From Onchocerca lupi (lineage: Eukaryota; Nematoda; Chromadorea; Rhabditida; Onchocercidae): a stretch of 64,000 nucleotides of DNA. The notes beneath the pieces are model-generated. The model had not been told where the DNA came from and made no database searches. It was given only the letters and a program-made list of their open reading frames with translations. The translations under genes and the position numbers were made by a program. This document shows, one piece after another, positions 1 through 13,398 of this stretch. The stretch's first letter is position 1. Each line of letters begins with the position of its first letter. The stretch covers positions 1 through 64,000 of the forward strand of contig JAOVVO010000187.1 in assembly GCA_028564675.1 (NCBI GenBank), read 5' to 3'.

Positions 1-874
1 TTATTATTATTATTATTTATTATTATTATTATTGTTATTGTTATAGTTAGTTGGCTAATATAAAAAGAAAAATAATAGAAAATCATAAAATGTGTTAAAA
101 AAAAAGGCAAAAACGAATAAAAAATACAACGAAAAAAAATATTATAAACTAAAATATCAAAAGAATTTTAGAATAAACGAATAGGAAAATTTAAAAAATG
201 AAAGAATTGTTATTTTATTTAAATAATTAATAAATAAAACAAGCAAATAAAAAAAGGAAGATAATTTTTAAAAAAAATGAAATTTGGATTAAAATATTAA
301 GAATTTCGGAATAAATAATAAAAAAATTCTTTCATTATTTGCTTTGCATAAGATAATAATAATTAAGATAATAATAATTATTAATAAAATAATGATTGTT
401 TGTTTAAATAAAATAATAATAGTTAGAATGAGAATAATTATTATTTCATTTTAAACAAATAAATTTGGAATAAACAAGCAAACAAAAAAAAAAAAAAAAA
501 AAAGGGGGGGGGAGACATGTTTCATTTCAAAGAAATTAATAAATTCAGGGAAGAAAAGAGATAACAGATTAGAAAGTTTTCATGTAATTTGAAAAAATTT
601 AATATTTCACAAAACTGAATGAATAAATGGAGGAGCAGAAAAAAAAAATGTTACAAGAAAAGAAGAGAAAAGGTGAGAGAAAAAATGACAAAGAAGAATA
701 TAAATTTAAAAAAAATAGTTGCATTTAACGATGCGGTTAATTTATTCATTTCTTCGATTAATTATTTGCCCACCTGTTGATGTATTTTGAATGATTCGAG
801 ACAAAATCTTTAGAAAAGTTAGCAAAAAGTCTTCTTCCTCCTATTATTATTATCGTTTTAATTACTGCTGTTAC

Positions 875-973
<99 letters not shown>
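875..973 (+). repeat. (ATT)n trinucleotide microsatellite
   Basis: About 33 almost perfect ATT units. It opens long Tyr- and Ile-rich frames on opposite strands that are not genes. Shorter interrupted TTA/ATT tracts flank it on both sides (about 841-860 and 1,005-1,100), and the window begins with another TTA run at 1-33. Confidence 0.95.
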
Positions 974-3327
974 CATCGTTATTATTACTATACCATTATA
1001 ATACTAAGTATTATTATTATTGCTATCAGTATTTCTACCTTTATTATTATTATGATAATATTCTCATGATATGATAATATGATAATAATAATAATAATTC
1101 TTCACAATATTTCCTTAAATTCGATTCAATTTTGAATAATATTTTTTGATATTTGTTTAATACCAAATGTAATCTTTCTAACTAATTATTAAATCACGAA
1201 TAAATACCTTTAACAATTTCATCAAAATACTGTTATGCTTGCAGCTTATTAATAAGATTTATAAAAATATTTCTCATATTTTCATCGAACACATCAATCT
1301 CCTTTTTAGAACAAAAAAGAGAAAGTCCATTGATTGAATTAAAATTTCAATTTAAAAATTCGAAACAGCGAAAAAATATAGCATTAAAGATTATAAGTCC
1401 ATACTGGTAATAATCATAATGTTTTAAAATAGAAATTACTGACCAATTATTTGTTTTCAGGTTTTTTTTCTTTTTTTTTACTTTAGAAATTTCAAGATCC
1501 ATAAATTCCATGTTTTTTGTTTAAACTTTCTATTTATTCACCTATCCGTTGACTTACAAAAACAAATGAAAAAAAAAAAAAAAAGAGTTTCCCGAAGTTT
1601 AGAAAATGAAAGAAAAAATGCAAAAATTTATTTCTTTATTTTTTGATAAAATGAATGTTAGCAAATGGTTCTTTTACTAAATTATTAAACTTCAATCATT
1701 ATATCTAAAATTTCATTAATGCAAAAATTTAACTTAAATAATTGCCTAAAAATTTCGACATTTCCAAATGACAGATGATAGATAAACTGTAGAGGAAATG
1801 AAAAATTAGTTCAAGGATGGAATTGAGTAAATATCGAAATTTAAACTATAAAAATTTTGAGTCATATTCCTGAGAATAAACATACTCAAGATACTTTAGT
1901 ATTACTGTCATCATCAACTACTACTATTTCTACAAACTATTGTAACAAATCACTTAAGTTTTGAAGAACATCATTGGTAGAATATTCATGTTTGGTGTAA
2001 ATTTCTCGGTCAAACAAACAACCAAAACAACCTTCAACTATCAATGAATTCGATTTCGTTCATTATTCAAAATTTAAATTTTGAAATTTGAATAAGAATT
2101 TAAAAAGAAAAAAAGAGAAGAAGATTATAATTTATGAAAACAGAATCGTAATTTTCAAAATTTGAGAGAAAAGAATTAATAAATTTGAAAAAAAAAAAAA
2201 AGAAAGAAAATTCTTCTTTCATTAAATGTAAGAACAATTTTATAATTTCAAATGATTAAAATTATTCATGCATACTGTATTGATCATTACTGTTAAAAAT
2301 CTTCTAGGGAATAATTTCTAAAAAAAAAAAAAATGGAAAAATAAAATAAAATGATAATTTGAAGAAATTAACAAAATTTAAATAATAATTTCGGAGAAAT
2401 TAGAAACTTATAAAATTCTTAAAGTTTTTTTCATTTGGTATTTTGCGTATAAATCTATAATAGTATAGAAATATAAAATTTGTTAATTTAAAGGAAATTT
2501 TTTTTTTTTTTTTTTTGTATTTTTCTTAACAATAAAAAAATGCAAAAAAAAAGGAAGGGAGAAAGAGAAAGAGAGAGAGAGAGAGGAACCGGGAGAAAGA
2601 GAGAGAAGGAGGGAGGGAGAGAATGAATGAAATGGAAGAAATTGTTGAGAAAAAAAAAAAGATGAGGAAATTTTCTTTTCATTTTTTAAAAATTTTGCAA
2701 CAGTAGCTTCAATGCTTATATATCAAGAAAAGTGGGAGAGAGGTAGAGAGAAGGAAGAAAAATAGGAAGACGATCAAATGGAGAGAGGAAAAAAGAAAAA
2801 AAGAAAAAAGCGGTTGGAAAATTTTTTTTCTTTCTTTTTTTTGGTAAGCAAAATTGACGACGCTTTGTGGGATGAACCAAACATTGAGTTGTAGAAATGA
2901 TGATATTTTGAAATGAGAAGAAAATGCTAATAACTTTTTTCTTTTTTTTTTTTTTTTTTTTTTTTTCAAAAATATGTCGGAGAAATCTTGATGAAAGAGA
3001 TGGAAAAGGAGGATGAAGGCAAGAGGAGGGGAGAAAATTTAGATGAAGCAAAAAATATATGAAATAAGGTAGGAAGTTTAGAAGAAGATGGCTTGGACAG
3101 GTGAAAAGAAAATTGTATTCATTCAATTTGATGATAGCTACCAAAAAAAAAAAAAAAAAAAAATGGAAAGAAAAGAAAAAAGATTGTATTATTAGCCAAT
3201 AAGGGAAATAATCTGAATGTGTGTAAAATTCAAATGGCTAATATTACTATCAATTTCCATTTTTTTTTCGTTTTCTTTTCTCTTTTCTTTTTCATTCATT
3301 CATTTTATCATCCATAATCTATACTAT

Positions 3328-3360
<33 letters not shown>

Positions 3361-6300
3361 TACAATACAAATTTAAATTACTTTTTAACTTTATTTTATT
3401 AAACATTCTACTAATTAATTAATTAATTCACTCATTACTTAATGCATGCAAAAATATTCAAACACTTTTTTCAATCTTTCTGCTCTCAATAATTCATTTT
3501 CTTATGATAATGGGTATCTATATTATTTATTTATTTTTTTTAGTATTTTTTTTTTTACGAAAATTTAGATTGTTTCATTGTATTTTATTCAATATTCTAG
3601 TAATTATTAATTAATTAGTTGATTAGTCAATGTAAGCAAGAGTTATTTAGGTAGTTTTTTATCATGTTTATGTTATCAATTATGCATTTCCTAATTTTTC
3701 TTATCGATAATATTGTTGTTGTTGTTTTTATTGTTAAGAGATGAATGAATGGATAGATATGAATGGATGGAATGTATCAAAGCATTAAAAATGAAAAATA
3801 AGCTATAAATTTACAATTTCTGAAATGTAAAAAAGCAAAAATTCTAAAATATAGCAGATTTATTACAAACGAATTAGCAGGAGGGAATTGAGAGTTACAT
3901 GGGTAAGATAAGAGCGGAGAAGTGATTAAATTTTGAATAATTTGGGTAAAATAAAATCATAAATAAATGTCAACGGATAAAATGATAAATGAATAAAAAA
4001 GCACTATGATTCCGCTAATCATTTCAGGATTTTCAAGTAATAACAATTATTATTTCATCACCAATGAATAGTAGAAATAAAAAGTAGAAATATATTCATA
4101 TATCTATTATTATCATTATTAGTATTATACTCTTATTATTATCGTTATTATTATTGCTATTACTATCATTATTATCATGAATATGATATTTTCTGACACA
4201 AACAGTAGTGTATCCTTATAATTTAGATAGTTTAATGAAATTGAATTTGTTACGGATAAATAAAAATTCTTTGTGCTATTTTGATGATTTCAGAAGTTCC
4301 ATTAATTTAAAATTTAAATATCTTCATACATAGATTTGCAGGCTTCAAAAATTATATTTATTGCATAACCTATCAAAATGAATAATTTTGAAGCAATTTC
4401 AATGATTTGAAAAAAAAAAAAAGAGTTATAATAACTTCTATCTAGTGATTCAATTCAAAATAACGAATGATTATTTGACAAAGAGGATGAAATTTTGCCA
4501 AAATAATTTTAAACATAATCGTTATTGGTTTTGAGTACTTCTAATTATTTATTTCACTCACTTTTTTTTTATCTTAAATTTCTTTTCTATTGTGATACAA
4601 AAAATAAAAAATAAAAAATGAATAAGTATATAAACTTCATTTCTCTTCTTTTTCTCATCAATTATTTGATTTTTTTAATTTTTGAAGTTTTCGAAATTTT
4701 ATTCAAAAATGATTGAACGAAAGGAAAAAAAAAAGTTAAAACTTATAATTATTTGACAAATAACAAACTAATGAACTATTCATTTATCAGTTATTTGAAT
4801 AAACAAGTAATTAAGTAAGTAAATGAAGTAAGTAGGCAAAATCTTGAAAAGAAAATTGTTGACTTTTAGATTGCTGAATGCATCATCTTGCAAAATGGCA
4901 TGTTTATGCTAATCTATTTATCTCAAATTATATTCTTTTTCTTCTGCATTTTAAATACTTCTCAATTACTATTCATTCCTTATCTTCTCTTTTTTTCTTT
5001 CTTTTTTTTTTTCCTCTCTCTTTAAATAATCAAATTTCTTGATTCAAAAAGTCTTCGTGAAAATTTAACAAATTAACTTGACTAATCAATTAATTGATCT
5101 TTTGGTTAAAAAATTGATTATTCATTAATTCCGATCATAAATAATAATAATAATAATATATTTGTAAAGGAATGATTGTAATCCTTTCCATTTTTCATCA
5201 TTTAATTAATCCATTCATTAAATTGATTATTCAATAATTCCAATAATAAATAATAATAACAGTAATAATAATAATAATGATATATAAAGGAATGCTTGCA
5301 AATTTTTCCATTTTTAATCAATTAATTGATTCATCTTTTAAAAATTAATTGTTCAATAATTTTAATAATAAATGGCAATAATATTTAAAGGAAAAATGGT
5401 TGTTAATCATTTTTCCCCTCTCGTATTATCAGTTGTTATTGAAATTGAAATTAAGAATCAAACGACAATATCATTAGATATTCATTCATTAAATTAATTA
5501 CTTTCATCCTAAAAAGAAACTATTTGTCATCTTTCAAGCATTGCTCCCCCGCCTCCATTCAACCTATTCCTTCATCATCGTTACGAGGAAGGAATAATCC
5601 CTGGATAATTGCAAATTAAATTTGCATTGATCTTGGAAAGCTTCTTCAAATAAGCCAATTGAAATGAATGATAAAATTCCTTTTTATCCAAATATTTAAC
5701 AATATTATATAAACATATACATATATATATATATATTTTTTTAACTGAAATGCAAAAATTAGCAGCACAAGCATGCAGTTATGCATGCAGGAATGCATGC
5801 AAAATATTACCTACATTTTTATATTATTAAAAAAATTAAATTTTACTCGCTATTATCATGAGAGAGTAACGTATCATTTATTATATTGTATTTAATTGGA
5901 TTATCATTATTATCATTATTATTATTGGATTTTATCGTACAAAAAAAAAAAAGAAAAAAATATAAAACATAATTACTTAAATTTTAATCATGATTTTAAT
6001 ATGATAAATATATATTTGGAAGAAGCATAAAAATGAAATATTAGTAATTAAAATAAAATAGTTCAAATGGAAAAAATTTATATCATTATGATGTTTTTAC
6101 ATAATGAATTTTTTGATATCCAGGAAAATTTTTTATTAAATTTTAATTGTATGTAAAATAAATAAGTATTAAGAATTTTTAGGAATAAAATTATGAAATT
6201 AAATAAAAGATATAAAAAGTAATGCAAATGAATATAAAATTCGAAATTAGAAAAAGAGCAAAATCAAGAAATAAAAGTAAATTAAATTAAGAAAAACTAT

Positions 6301-7052
6301 CTCACTGTTAGCTATCATCTAATAAGGGAATAAATGAAATAATTTATTTGCATAATCAAAATAATAAGTAAGAACATATTTGATTTCTTACATTTTCTCT
6401 TTTTTTTGTATGAATAAAATCAAAAAAAAAAAAAAAAATGAATAACAAATTTTAAAAAGTATAAATGAATGCATTTAATTTATTGATGTCAAAAATACAT
6501 GTTATATTATTTGAGTATTCAAACTTTTGAAGCGGAAAAAATAATCATCAAGCTATTATATTCATGCAGTTTAATCAATTAATTAATTGATTGATCGATT
6601 ATTCTAGCTGATTTACAAATCAGCTATTTTAGATATAATTTTAGATCAATGAACAATAATAACTTTTAACTTTAGAACAATTTTATTCAAATATTTAAAC
6701 TTTCTAATCCGAGAAAAATCATCAAATTATTATATTCATATTATTTAGTTAGATTAATTAATTAGCTAGTCAATATCAATTAGACTACAAACTAAATTAT
6801 TTTAAATAAATTAAATTTCAACATTAATGAATAATATAACTTTTAATTTCCATCTAAACAATAGATGAATGAAATTGTCAAAACAAACAAAAAAAAAAAA
6901 ACCAAAATGAATAATTAATATTCTAGAAACCTTAATTACTAATGAATGATATACTCTTTCTTCCTTTTTTTAAATTAAAATTCTCTTAATGTTTTAATAC
7001 TGGGGTGAAAAAAAAAAAAAAGTAGATAACCCGTTTTTTTTCATTTACGATC

Positions 7053-7312
7053 CATTCATTCGTTCATTCGTTCATTCATTCATTCATTCATTCATTCGTT
7101 CATTCGTTCATTCATTCATTCATTCATTCATTCATTCATTCATTCACTCATTCATTCATTCATTCGTTCATTCATCCATTCATTCATTCATTCATTCATT
7201 CATTCATTCATTCATTCATTCATTCATTCATTCATTCATTCATTCATTCATTCACTCATTCATTCATTCATTCATTCCTTCATTGCTTCATTCATTCATT
7301 CATTCATTCATT
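7053..7312 (+). repeat. (ATTC)n tetranucleotide array
   Basis: About 260 bases of ATTC units, with sporadic single-base variants (GTTC, ACTC, CCTT) that are denser at the two edges than in the middle. The cleaner centre suggests expansion by slippage from the inside. Confidence 0.95.
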
Positions 7313-7616
7313 ATTTTCTTTCAAACAAAACTAATAATGAATGGTATAAAATCTTTGAGGCAAGCGATAATAATAGTAATACTAACGATTATGCTTCAAT
7401 GAACATATACACTTAAGGTGAACTAATCCGAACACGTGTCTTACTTATTACAATCCCTAAATTACTTTCAAATAATGATGATGACCTTAGCATGACCTTT
7501 CAAACTTTCCTCTCATCATCAAAAAACTTTAGAACAAAAGGGAAAAAAAAAGAAAAGCCGGCAGGAAAAAAAAAAAGGAAAAAGGGGAAATGATAAAGAA
7601 TTGGGTTAAATAGGGA

Positions 7617-7653
<37 letters not shown>

Positions 7654-8597
7654 TGAAATTGGCAAATAATTAAATAAATAATTTACAAGTAATTACAAAT
7701 AAATCAAATAAAGTTACAGTTTAAATTCAAAGTCAATTTTTTCTTTTTTTTTGTTAATTTAAGTGCAAAATATTGTAATTTGAAATAAATATTATGCAGA
7801 TAATAAAAATGAAATTATTTTCTATTATTTAACAGTTATTTGTTGTGGAAGTATCATTTCGTTAATCCTAAAAATCAATCCATAATTTGACTTTTTAAAT
7901 ATGAAATATTAAATTATCAGTTATGATAATTAACACTACAAAATGTTTATGTAGAATCAAAAAATTGTGATCTCTTATTAAAAATATATTAAATAATTTA
8001 ATGTTTTATTCTAATAACACTTCAAACATCACTTGTGCAGTTTATTTCTTTTTTTTTTATTTTTTATTTTTTGATAATTGATAGTTATTAAATTTTTGTT
8101 TTTGAATGATGAAAAAGATATTCTACAATGGATAATGTTTGAAATTAAAATAAACAATTTGAAATAAATCAATCATTAATGAGAAAATTACTTAATTTTA
8201 ATCAAATATAATGACTTGCTTCTCACACTTTTTTCATTTCTCATTTATTTTAAACAATAAATAAATACGCACTTAAATAAACAAATAATTTATTATTAAT
8301 AAAATCTAACTAATTTTTCTCTCTTATATTAACTACTACTCTTCTTTCTTATTAATCCTAAAGATTAAATAATTGAATAAAATAAAATAAATAAAAAGAA
8401 TAAAAGGTGCAGTTAAAGAAAAGAAAAAATAAGAATTTTTAAATTCAAATTTAAAATACTCTTTAAATTTACCATTTGAAAATAGATTCTGATGATGATA
8501 GATTTATTATTTATGATTATTTCATATGAAATTGATCCAGTCTCATACAATATCAAGAAAATAACTTACATCCAAAATTCACTATGATTATCTAAAG

Positions 8598-8937
8598 TTA
8601 TCGCTTAAGGCAATACAAGTTTGTATTATTACAATTTTCCAACCTTATATTTTGAAAAAATTCACTGTATGAAATACGCATACTTTTCTTTTCATATATA
8701 AAATATTTCAATATTACAGAAATTTCAGCACTCGATCGATAATTTGTATGATATACCATTAGAACGCAAGTAATACTCCAATAACCCTGTTTCTTAACCA
8801 TTTTAAAATTGAAGAAATTATAATTTATGAATCGAATTAATAATTTATATCATATAATACATATATAAAATCAGGCAAATTAAGAAATAGATAACAAACT
8901 TTCAGCTTTTCTTTTCTTTTTTTCTAAATTATTGATT
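8598..8937. other. intergenic DNA between low-complexity block and exon candidate
   Basis: AT-rich sequence. A 67-codon minus-strand frame at 8,598-8,801 has no recognisable motif and no convincing splice context, so it is not called. Confidence 0.4.
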
Positions 8938-9107
8938 CAATATAAAATTTTATGTTTGATAATAGCTTGTTTACTTGGTAAATTTCTCTCAATATTTTGT
9001 AAATTCTTGATGAGATTTAATTCTTCCAATAATACTTCCGGAAATTTTTCACCGCCTAATTCATAAAACTTTGCATTCCCAACCAAATTTCCATAAAATC
9101 TACCTGG
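8938..9107 (-). CDS. possible terminal exon of an unidentified gene
   Basis: Not recognised as a known family. On the minus strand a pyrimidine-rich acceptor ending in CTGTACCAG at about 9,108 is followed by a 56-residue open stretch that is more balanced in composition than the neighbouring frames, beginning GRFYGNLVGNAKFYELGGEK and ending at a TAA near 8,937. Gly, Glu, Leu and Pro occur at protein-like frequencies, unlike the Phe/Ile/Lys-rich chance frames nearby. No upstream exon was found between 9.2 and 12 kb. It could be the last exon of a small gene, a decayed gene fragment, or chance. Confidence 0.3.
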
Positions 9108-9246
9108 TACAGGAAGAAGTAATAACTGAAGAAGTAATAACTTAAAGAAGTAATAACTTTGCATTTTTGAAATTTTCAAGCGAAAATATTATCAGCATCC
9201 ATATAAAGCTTAAAGTTGCAACATTTAGTCCAAATATTAAGAATAA

Positions 9247-9280
9247 TTGTTGTTGTTGTTGTTGTTGTTGTTATTGTTGT
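9247..9280 (+). repeat. (TTG)n short microsatellite
   Basis: About eleven TTG units with one TTA variant. It creates Cys-rich and Thr-rich frames on opposite strands, neither of which is a gene. Confidence 0.85.
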
Positions 9281-9978
9281 ACATACTTTTTCAACCATTT
9301 TATAAGAAAACATTTTATAATTCCATTTAAAAAAAAAAAAAAAATGAAAAAAATAAACGAGAAAACCATTTTGTATGAACAAAAATTCATTTTGTTTTTA
9401 GAGACAACATACAGTTTTAACAAATATAAGAATGACATATTGAGAGAGAAAGAAAAACACTTGAAAAGTATGAAACAGGAAAGTATCAAAAAGAAACAAA
9501 AAGATAAAAGATAAAGCAAAATAGAAATATTCTGATTTTTTAAGAATAAAAAGCCAACGGATAAACACAGAAGAGCTTCAGAAAAAAAAAAATAATAGTA
9601 TTCAAGTAATAATACATCGATGAATTTTTCCTATCTTTTTTTTCTTGTCATAAAAACAAATATAATTGATAAAAAAAAAAAAGAATTCCCTTTCTTCGCA
9701 CAAACAAACTTTTGAGATATTTTCGAGAAAACTTTTTGACAAGTTTATAAGTAAAATATCAATTAATTTTATATGACAGAAAATTTTTAAATATAAAATG
9801 TACTGAAAAATCCTCGTCAATTTCTCAATTAACAGTTTTATTTTTTTTTGTTTTATCACACTTTTTGCAAGAGTACTAAATAATAACTCACATGCATATA
9901 CACACTAATAGCGTGTATTATTTGACCGATATCACAGTATAACCCAAATGAAAAAATTTAAAAAAAAAAAAATACAGA

Positions 9979-10152
9979 ATGAAAATGAAGAGAGTGATGA
10001 AAAGGAAAAAAAAGAACAAATTTCATTGGACAGAAGAAACAAAGAAAAAAGTAATCAGTAATAGTGCTGATGATAAACATGGGAGTAGTAATCGTCAAAA
10101 TATTATCGACTATTTGAAAAAACGTAGAAATTTGAAATTTGTACAAAATCAG
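9979..10152 (+). CDS. weak candidate internal exon, Lys-rich
   Basis: A plus-strand open stretch after a possible acceptor (AATACAG, about 9,972-9,978) and ending at AATCAG followed by GTATTC (donor at about 10,153). One frame encodes a basic peptide containing KNKFHWTEETKKKV and later IIDYLKKRRNLKF. The composition is more protein-like than its surroundings, but there is no family match that I recognise and no partner exon. It may be a remnant or chance. Confidence 0.2.
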
Positions 10153-12390
10153 GTATTCCAAAAAAAATTGTAAAGGAAGCAATTTGAAAAATAACTCAAA
10201 TTTACAATCCAAAGACACGAAATTAATTAATCATGCACATTAATCAATCAATGAATTCATCAGCTAATCGGTAAAACGAACTGACAAAGCAACTTGAGGA
10301 GAAAAAAAAAAAATAAATATTCAAATTGCCCATTTATTTATTCCCTATATCTTTCATGCTGAAAATCATAAATAATCATAATCGCCATAATATTTTCTAT
10401 CACCTGAACTATTACTAATGAAAAATTAAATAAATAAATAAGAATTATCCATAATGAAAATTTTTCCATTTTATATTCTAAATATTTCCTCAACTTATTA
10501 CTGATTACAAACTATGACCCTATCAATTTTCATATGAAATCAGGAATAAAACTCAAGCACATATATCATAAAAATATTTTAGAATTGAGGTGCTAAAAGT
10601 CATTTAATAAAAGCATCATTTCTTTATAACATAGAATATTCAATAACAAAAATAATGAACTCATCCTAATCCATTCTTTTCATTTCTTAGCCATGAATAA
10701 TAGTAACATTATATTCCTTTTGGCCGTCTCATCATTAATTCTTGAAATATATCCGACAATATCTTTCTGTCTCAGGAACTTCAAACCCCAAATCATATCG
10801 AAAAACTTGAAATGATGCTTCCATTATCAAACCGGCTTCTCTTTCTTTGAAAAAAAAAAAAAAAAAATGAAGTATTTGAATTAAATCCGAATAAAAAAGA
10901 GTACATACATAAACACACACACATACACACATACACACACAATTACACGTACATACGTATACACACGTGTACACACACTCGCATATAAACATGTTCATCT
11001 GTGTAAATAAAATGGAGGCAGCCGCAAAATATGAAGAACATACGAAATTATTAGGAAATAAAAACAAAGAAAATTATAGTAAAATGTAAAACAAAGAGCT
11101 AAAAAAAATTGTACAATATATATACTGACAATAATATTTAAAACATTCTTTCACGTACGAATATTAGACGCGACGTACGCCAATGCTCTTTATATACATA
11201 TAAAAGCACATATTGAACATTGACTTCATTCTTCTTTCCTATGCACCTTCATATTAAATGCTAGCATTTTCTTCAGCTGTTAGTGTTTCTCTAAGCTAAA
11301 TTAATAGCAGCAAATAGTAGTAATAATGATAACAGTGATCATAATTGTAGTAATAACAACAGTTTACTAATTAAAAAAAGAAAAAAAAATGACATCTCCA
11401 TAGACAGTAACCATTGAAAACAATATTAGAAAAATTTTTTTCTTCTTTAGGCACCAAACGGTAATAAAATACAAGTATAATTTGTTCAAAATTATGCACG
11501 AGCTAATTTTTCTTCATATTACCCGTAGACTTGCCACCCATCATCATTTGGTATCAGCAGCAGCATTACTGTATTTCCTAGCAAAATTAATCAAATACCT
11601 CAAAAATTGTACTACTTTATCAAAATAGATTTCTGAGAATTTTTCCTTCCCGCTCCATCTCTCTCTCTCTCTCTTTTTTTTTTCCTGTATCTCTATGCAA
11701 CTATACAAAAATTGGAAGCCTAAATAAAAGGAAAAAGTAAAATTTTGGATAGGATGGATAGGGCATGCTTTCAGAATGATTTATTTTGAACTACATTCAG
11801 TTTTGAAAATTTTACCGTAAAATTTGTCAGATAAAATTGTTAAAAGAGAATAAGAATAAAGATTAAACAAAAGGATTAATTGTAGTAACAGTAAATATAA
11901 TCTCAGATCATTAGAATGACATTCCTTTCAATGCGTGAAACATGTAAGAATGTGGCCTGCACGGGCATAATAAATTATACATATCAGTAAGACAAATAAA
12001 ACAACAACCAACAATTATAAGAGCTAAACAACAAAATGAGCCGTTATCGAAAAACGATCACCCGCTTTGGCAGCACTATGTGTCATAGAAACAAAGAAAA
12101 CAAAGTAGCAAACAAGGGAGTAATCCAACAGATAAACACGTACATCAACACACCGTCAACAACTACGCATGCTCAATTTTATAGATCCAGGAACTCACTT
12201 GCCCGAAATACCGGAAATTTGAAAGTTTCAAATCAAAAAGAGTACAAAAACAAATAACTCTTACCTTCCCTTTCCTTGTAACTTCCCAAATCAAAGAATT
12301 CTGGAAACATTTTAAACTTGAGTGCATTATTTGTTCCCCTAACCAACAAAACAACAAGAAAAAAAAAAAGAAAACGATAGTCGCATTGTG
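10153..12390. other. intergenic DNA downstream of cbp-1, with CA-rich tract
   Basis: AT-rich spacer containing an interrupted CA repeat at about 10,912-10,980, a CT run near 11,660-11,675, and the probable 3' UTR of the CBP gene, whose stop codon lies at 12,391-12,393 on the minus strand. A 36-residue minus-strand tail near 10,735-10,845 looks faintly protein-like but follows only a poly-T run and is not called. Confidence 0.5.
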
Positions 12391-13367
12391 TTATCTGTAT
12401 GGTTGCTGATCCTGATTAACTGCTCCTTGTTGCATTTGCTGTACACCAGGCTGCGCGGCACCAGGTTGCATCATTGGTGATTGCGTAACATTACTCACGG
12501 ATGGTGAACGTCCAATAGGTGGCGAACGAACCTGAAATATTATCTTCAAATTACATGCATGAGAATTTGCATAATGAATAAATCTTTTAGCTTAATTTCG
12601 AGTTAGTTTAAATTTTTTTAAATTCTAAAAAGATCACATGATGAAAAAGATCTGTTATATACATTTAAAATCTGAAAATACAGTTAAAAATTTGTAGAGT
12701 CCAAACACTAAAATATATTAAAAACGCAGCTACTTTTCCTTCCAATCCACCAAAAATATATATATATATATAAATATTGGAAATTGTTTCCCTACCACTT
12801 TATCCTGTATCGGAAACCTAGAGAAACTATATCATGAAAGATGTTAATGAATCGACCACCTGACTGAACTGAGACTGCATAGCTGGACTCACAGGTTGTG
12901 GATTCCTCTGAAATTGTTGCTGCCATTGCGGTTGTGTCATTGCGGTACCGGCCATTTGACCTTGTGAACTCATCGATGCATACTGACCACCGGGTCCGCG
13001 AGGCTGCTGCTGGCCACTTTGTGATACTTGCGGTTGCTGCTGTTGGTAATACTGTTGTTGTGATACAGTACCTTGTTGCCACTGCCCACTCTGTTGAGTT
13101 ACCATCTAAAGATTATCCGGAACAGTGAGCGAGCAATAGCACAAAATTGATCAAACATATAGATATGGATTTTACAGCTCATTTCTTTAACAGTTCAATA
13201 TATACGTCCAACTGCATCATAAAAGAAACATAAAAATCAGTAAAATTAAAACTTTTTTCTCGAGTAATCTGAGGCAGTTAATATGCTAGTACTTTTCCCA
13301 ATCCTATCATTCTTCCGCATAATGAGTGAAATTCGAAAAATTACTTGAGATTGCCTTATCATTCCTT

Positions 13368-13398
<31 letters not shown>

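Larger units (their letters stand above)
1..8597. other. AT-rich intergenic DNA with low-complexity tracts, no gene seen
   Basis: No reading frame with the look of a protein was found on either strand. The sequence is dominated by A/T homopolymers, (ATT)n and (ATTC)n arrays, GA-rich stretches near 2,540-2,640 and 2,720-2,810, and short ATGCATGC-type palindromes near 5,770-5,805. The open frames here are products of microsatellites and poly-T tracts and encode runs of one or two amino acids. Promoters, small RNAs or single short exons could be hidden and would not be visible by eye. Confidence 0.7.

Noticed and set aside
758..1069. Opposed Ile-rich and Tyr-rich open frames
   Set aside because: They translate the (ATT)n array on either strand and have no other content.
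2488..3402. Several Phe/Ser/Lys-rich frames
   Set aside because: They are products of poly-T and GA-rich tracts; no domain, splice context or balanced composition.
10735..11067. 110-codon minus-strand frame
   Set aside because: Most of it is the CA repeat read as Cys/Val. The 36-residue tail is protein-like but has only a poly-T/CAAAG context and no partner exon.
12036..12257. 73-codon plus-strand frame
   Set aside because: It lies antisense to the probable 3' UTR of cbp-1 and has no recognised motif.
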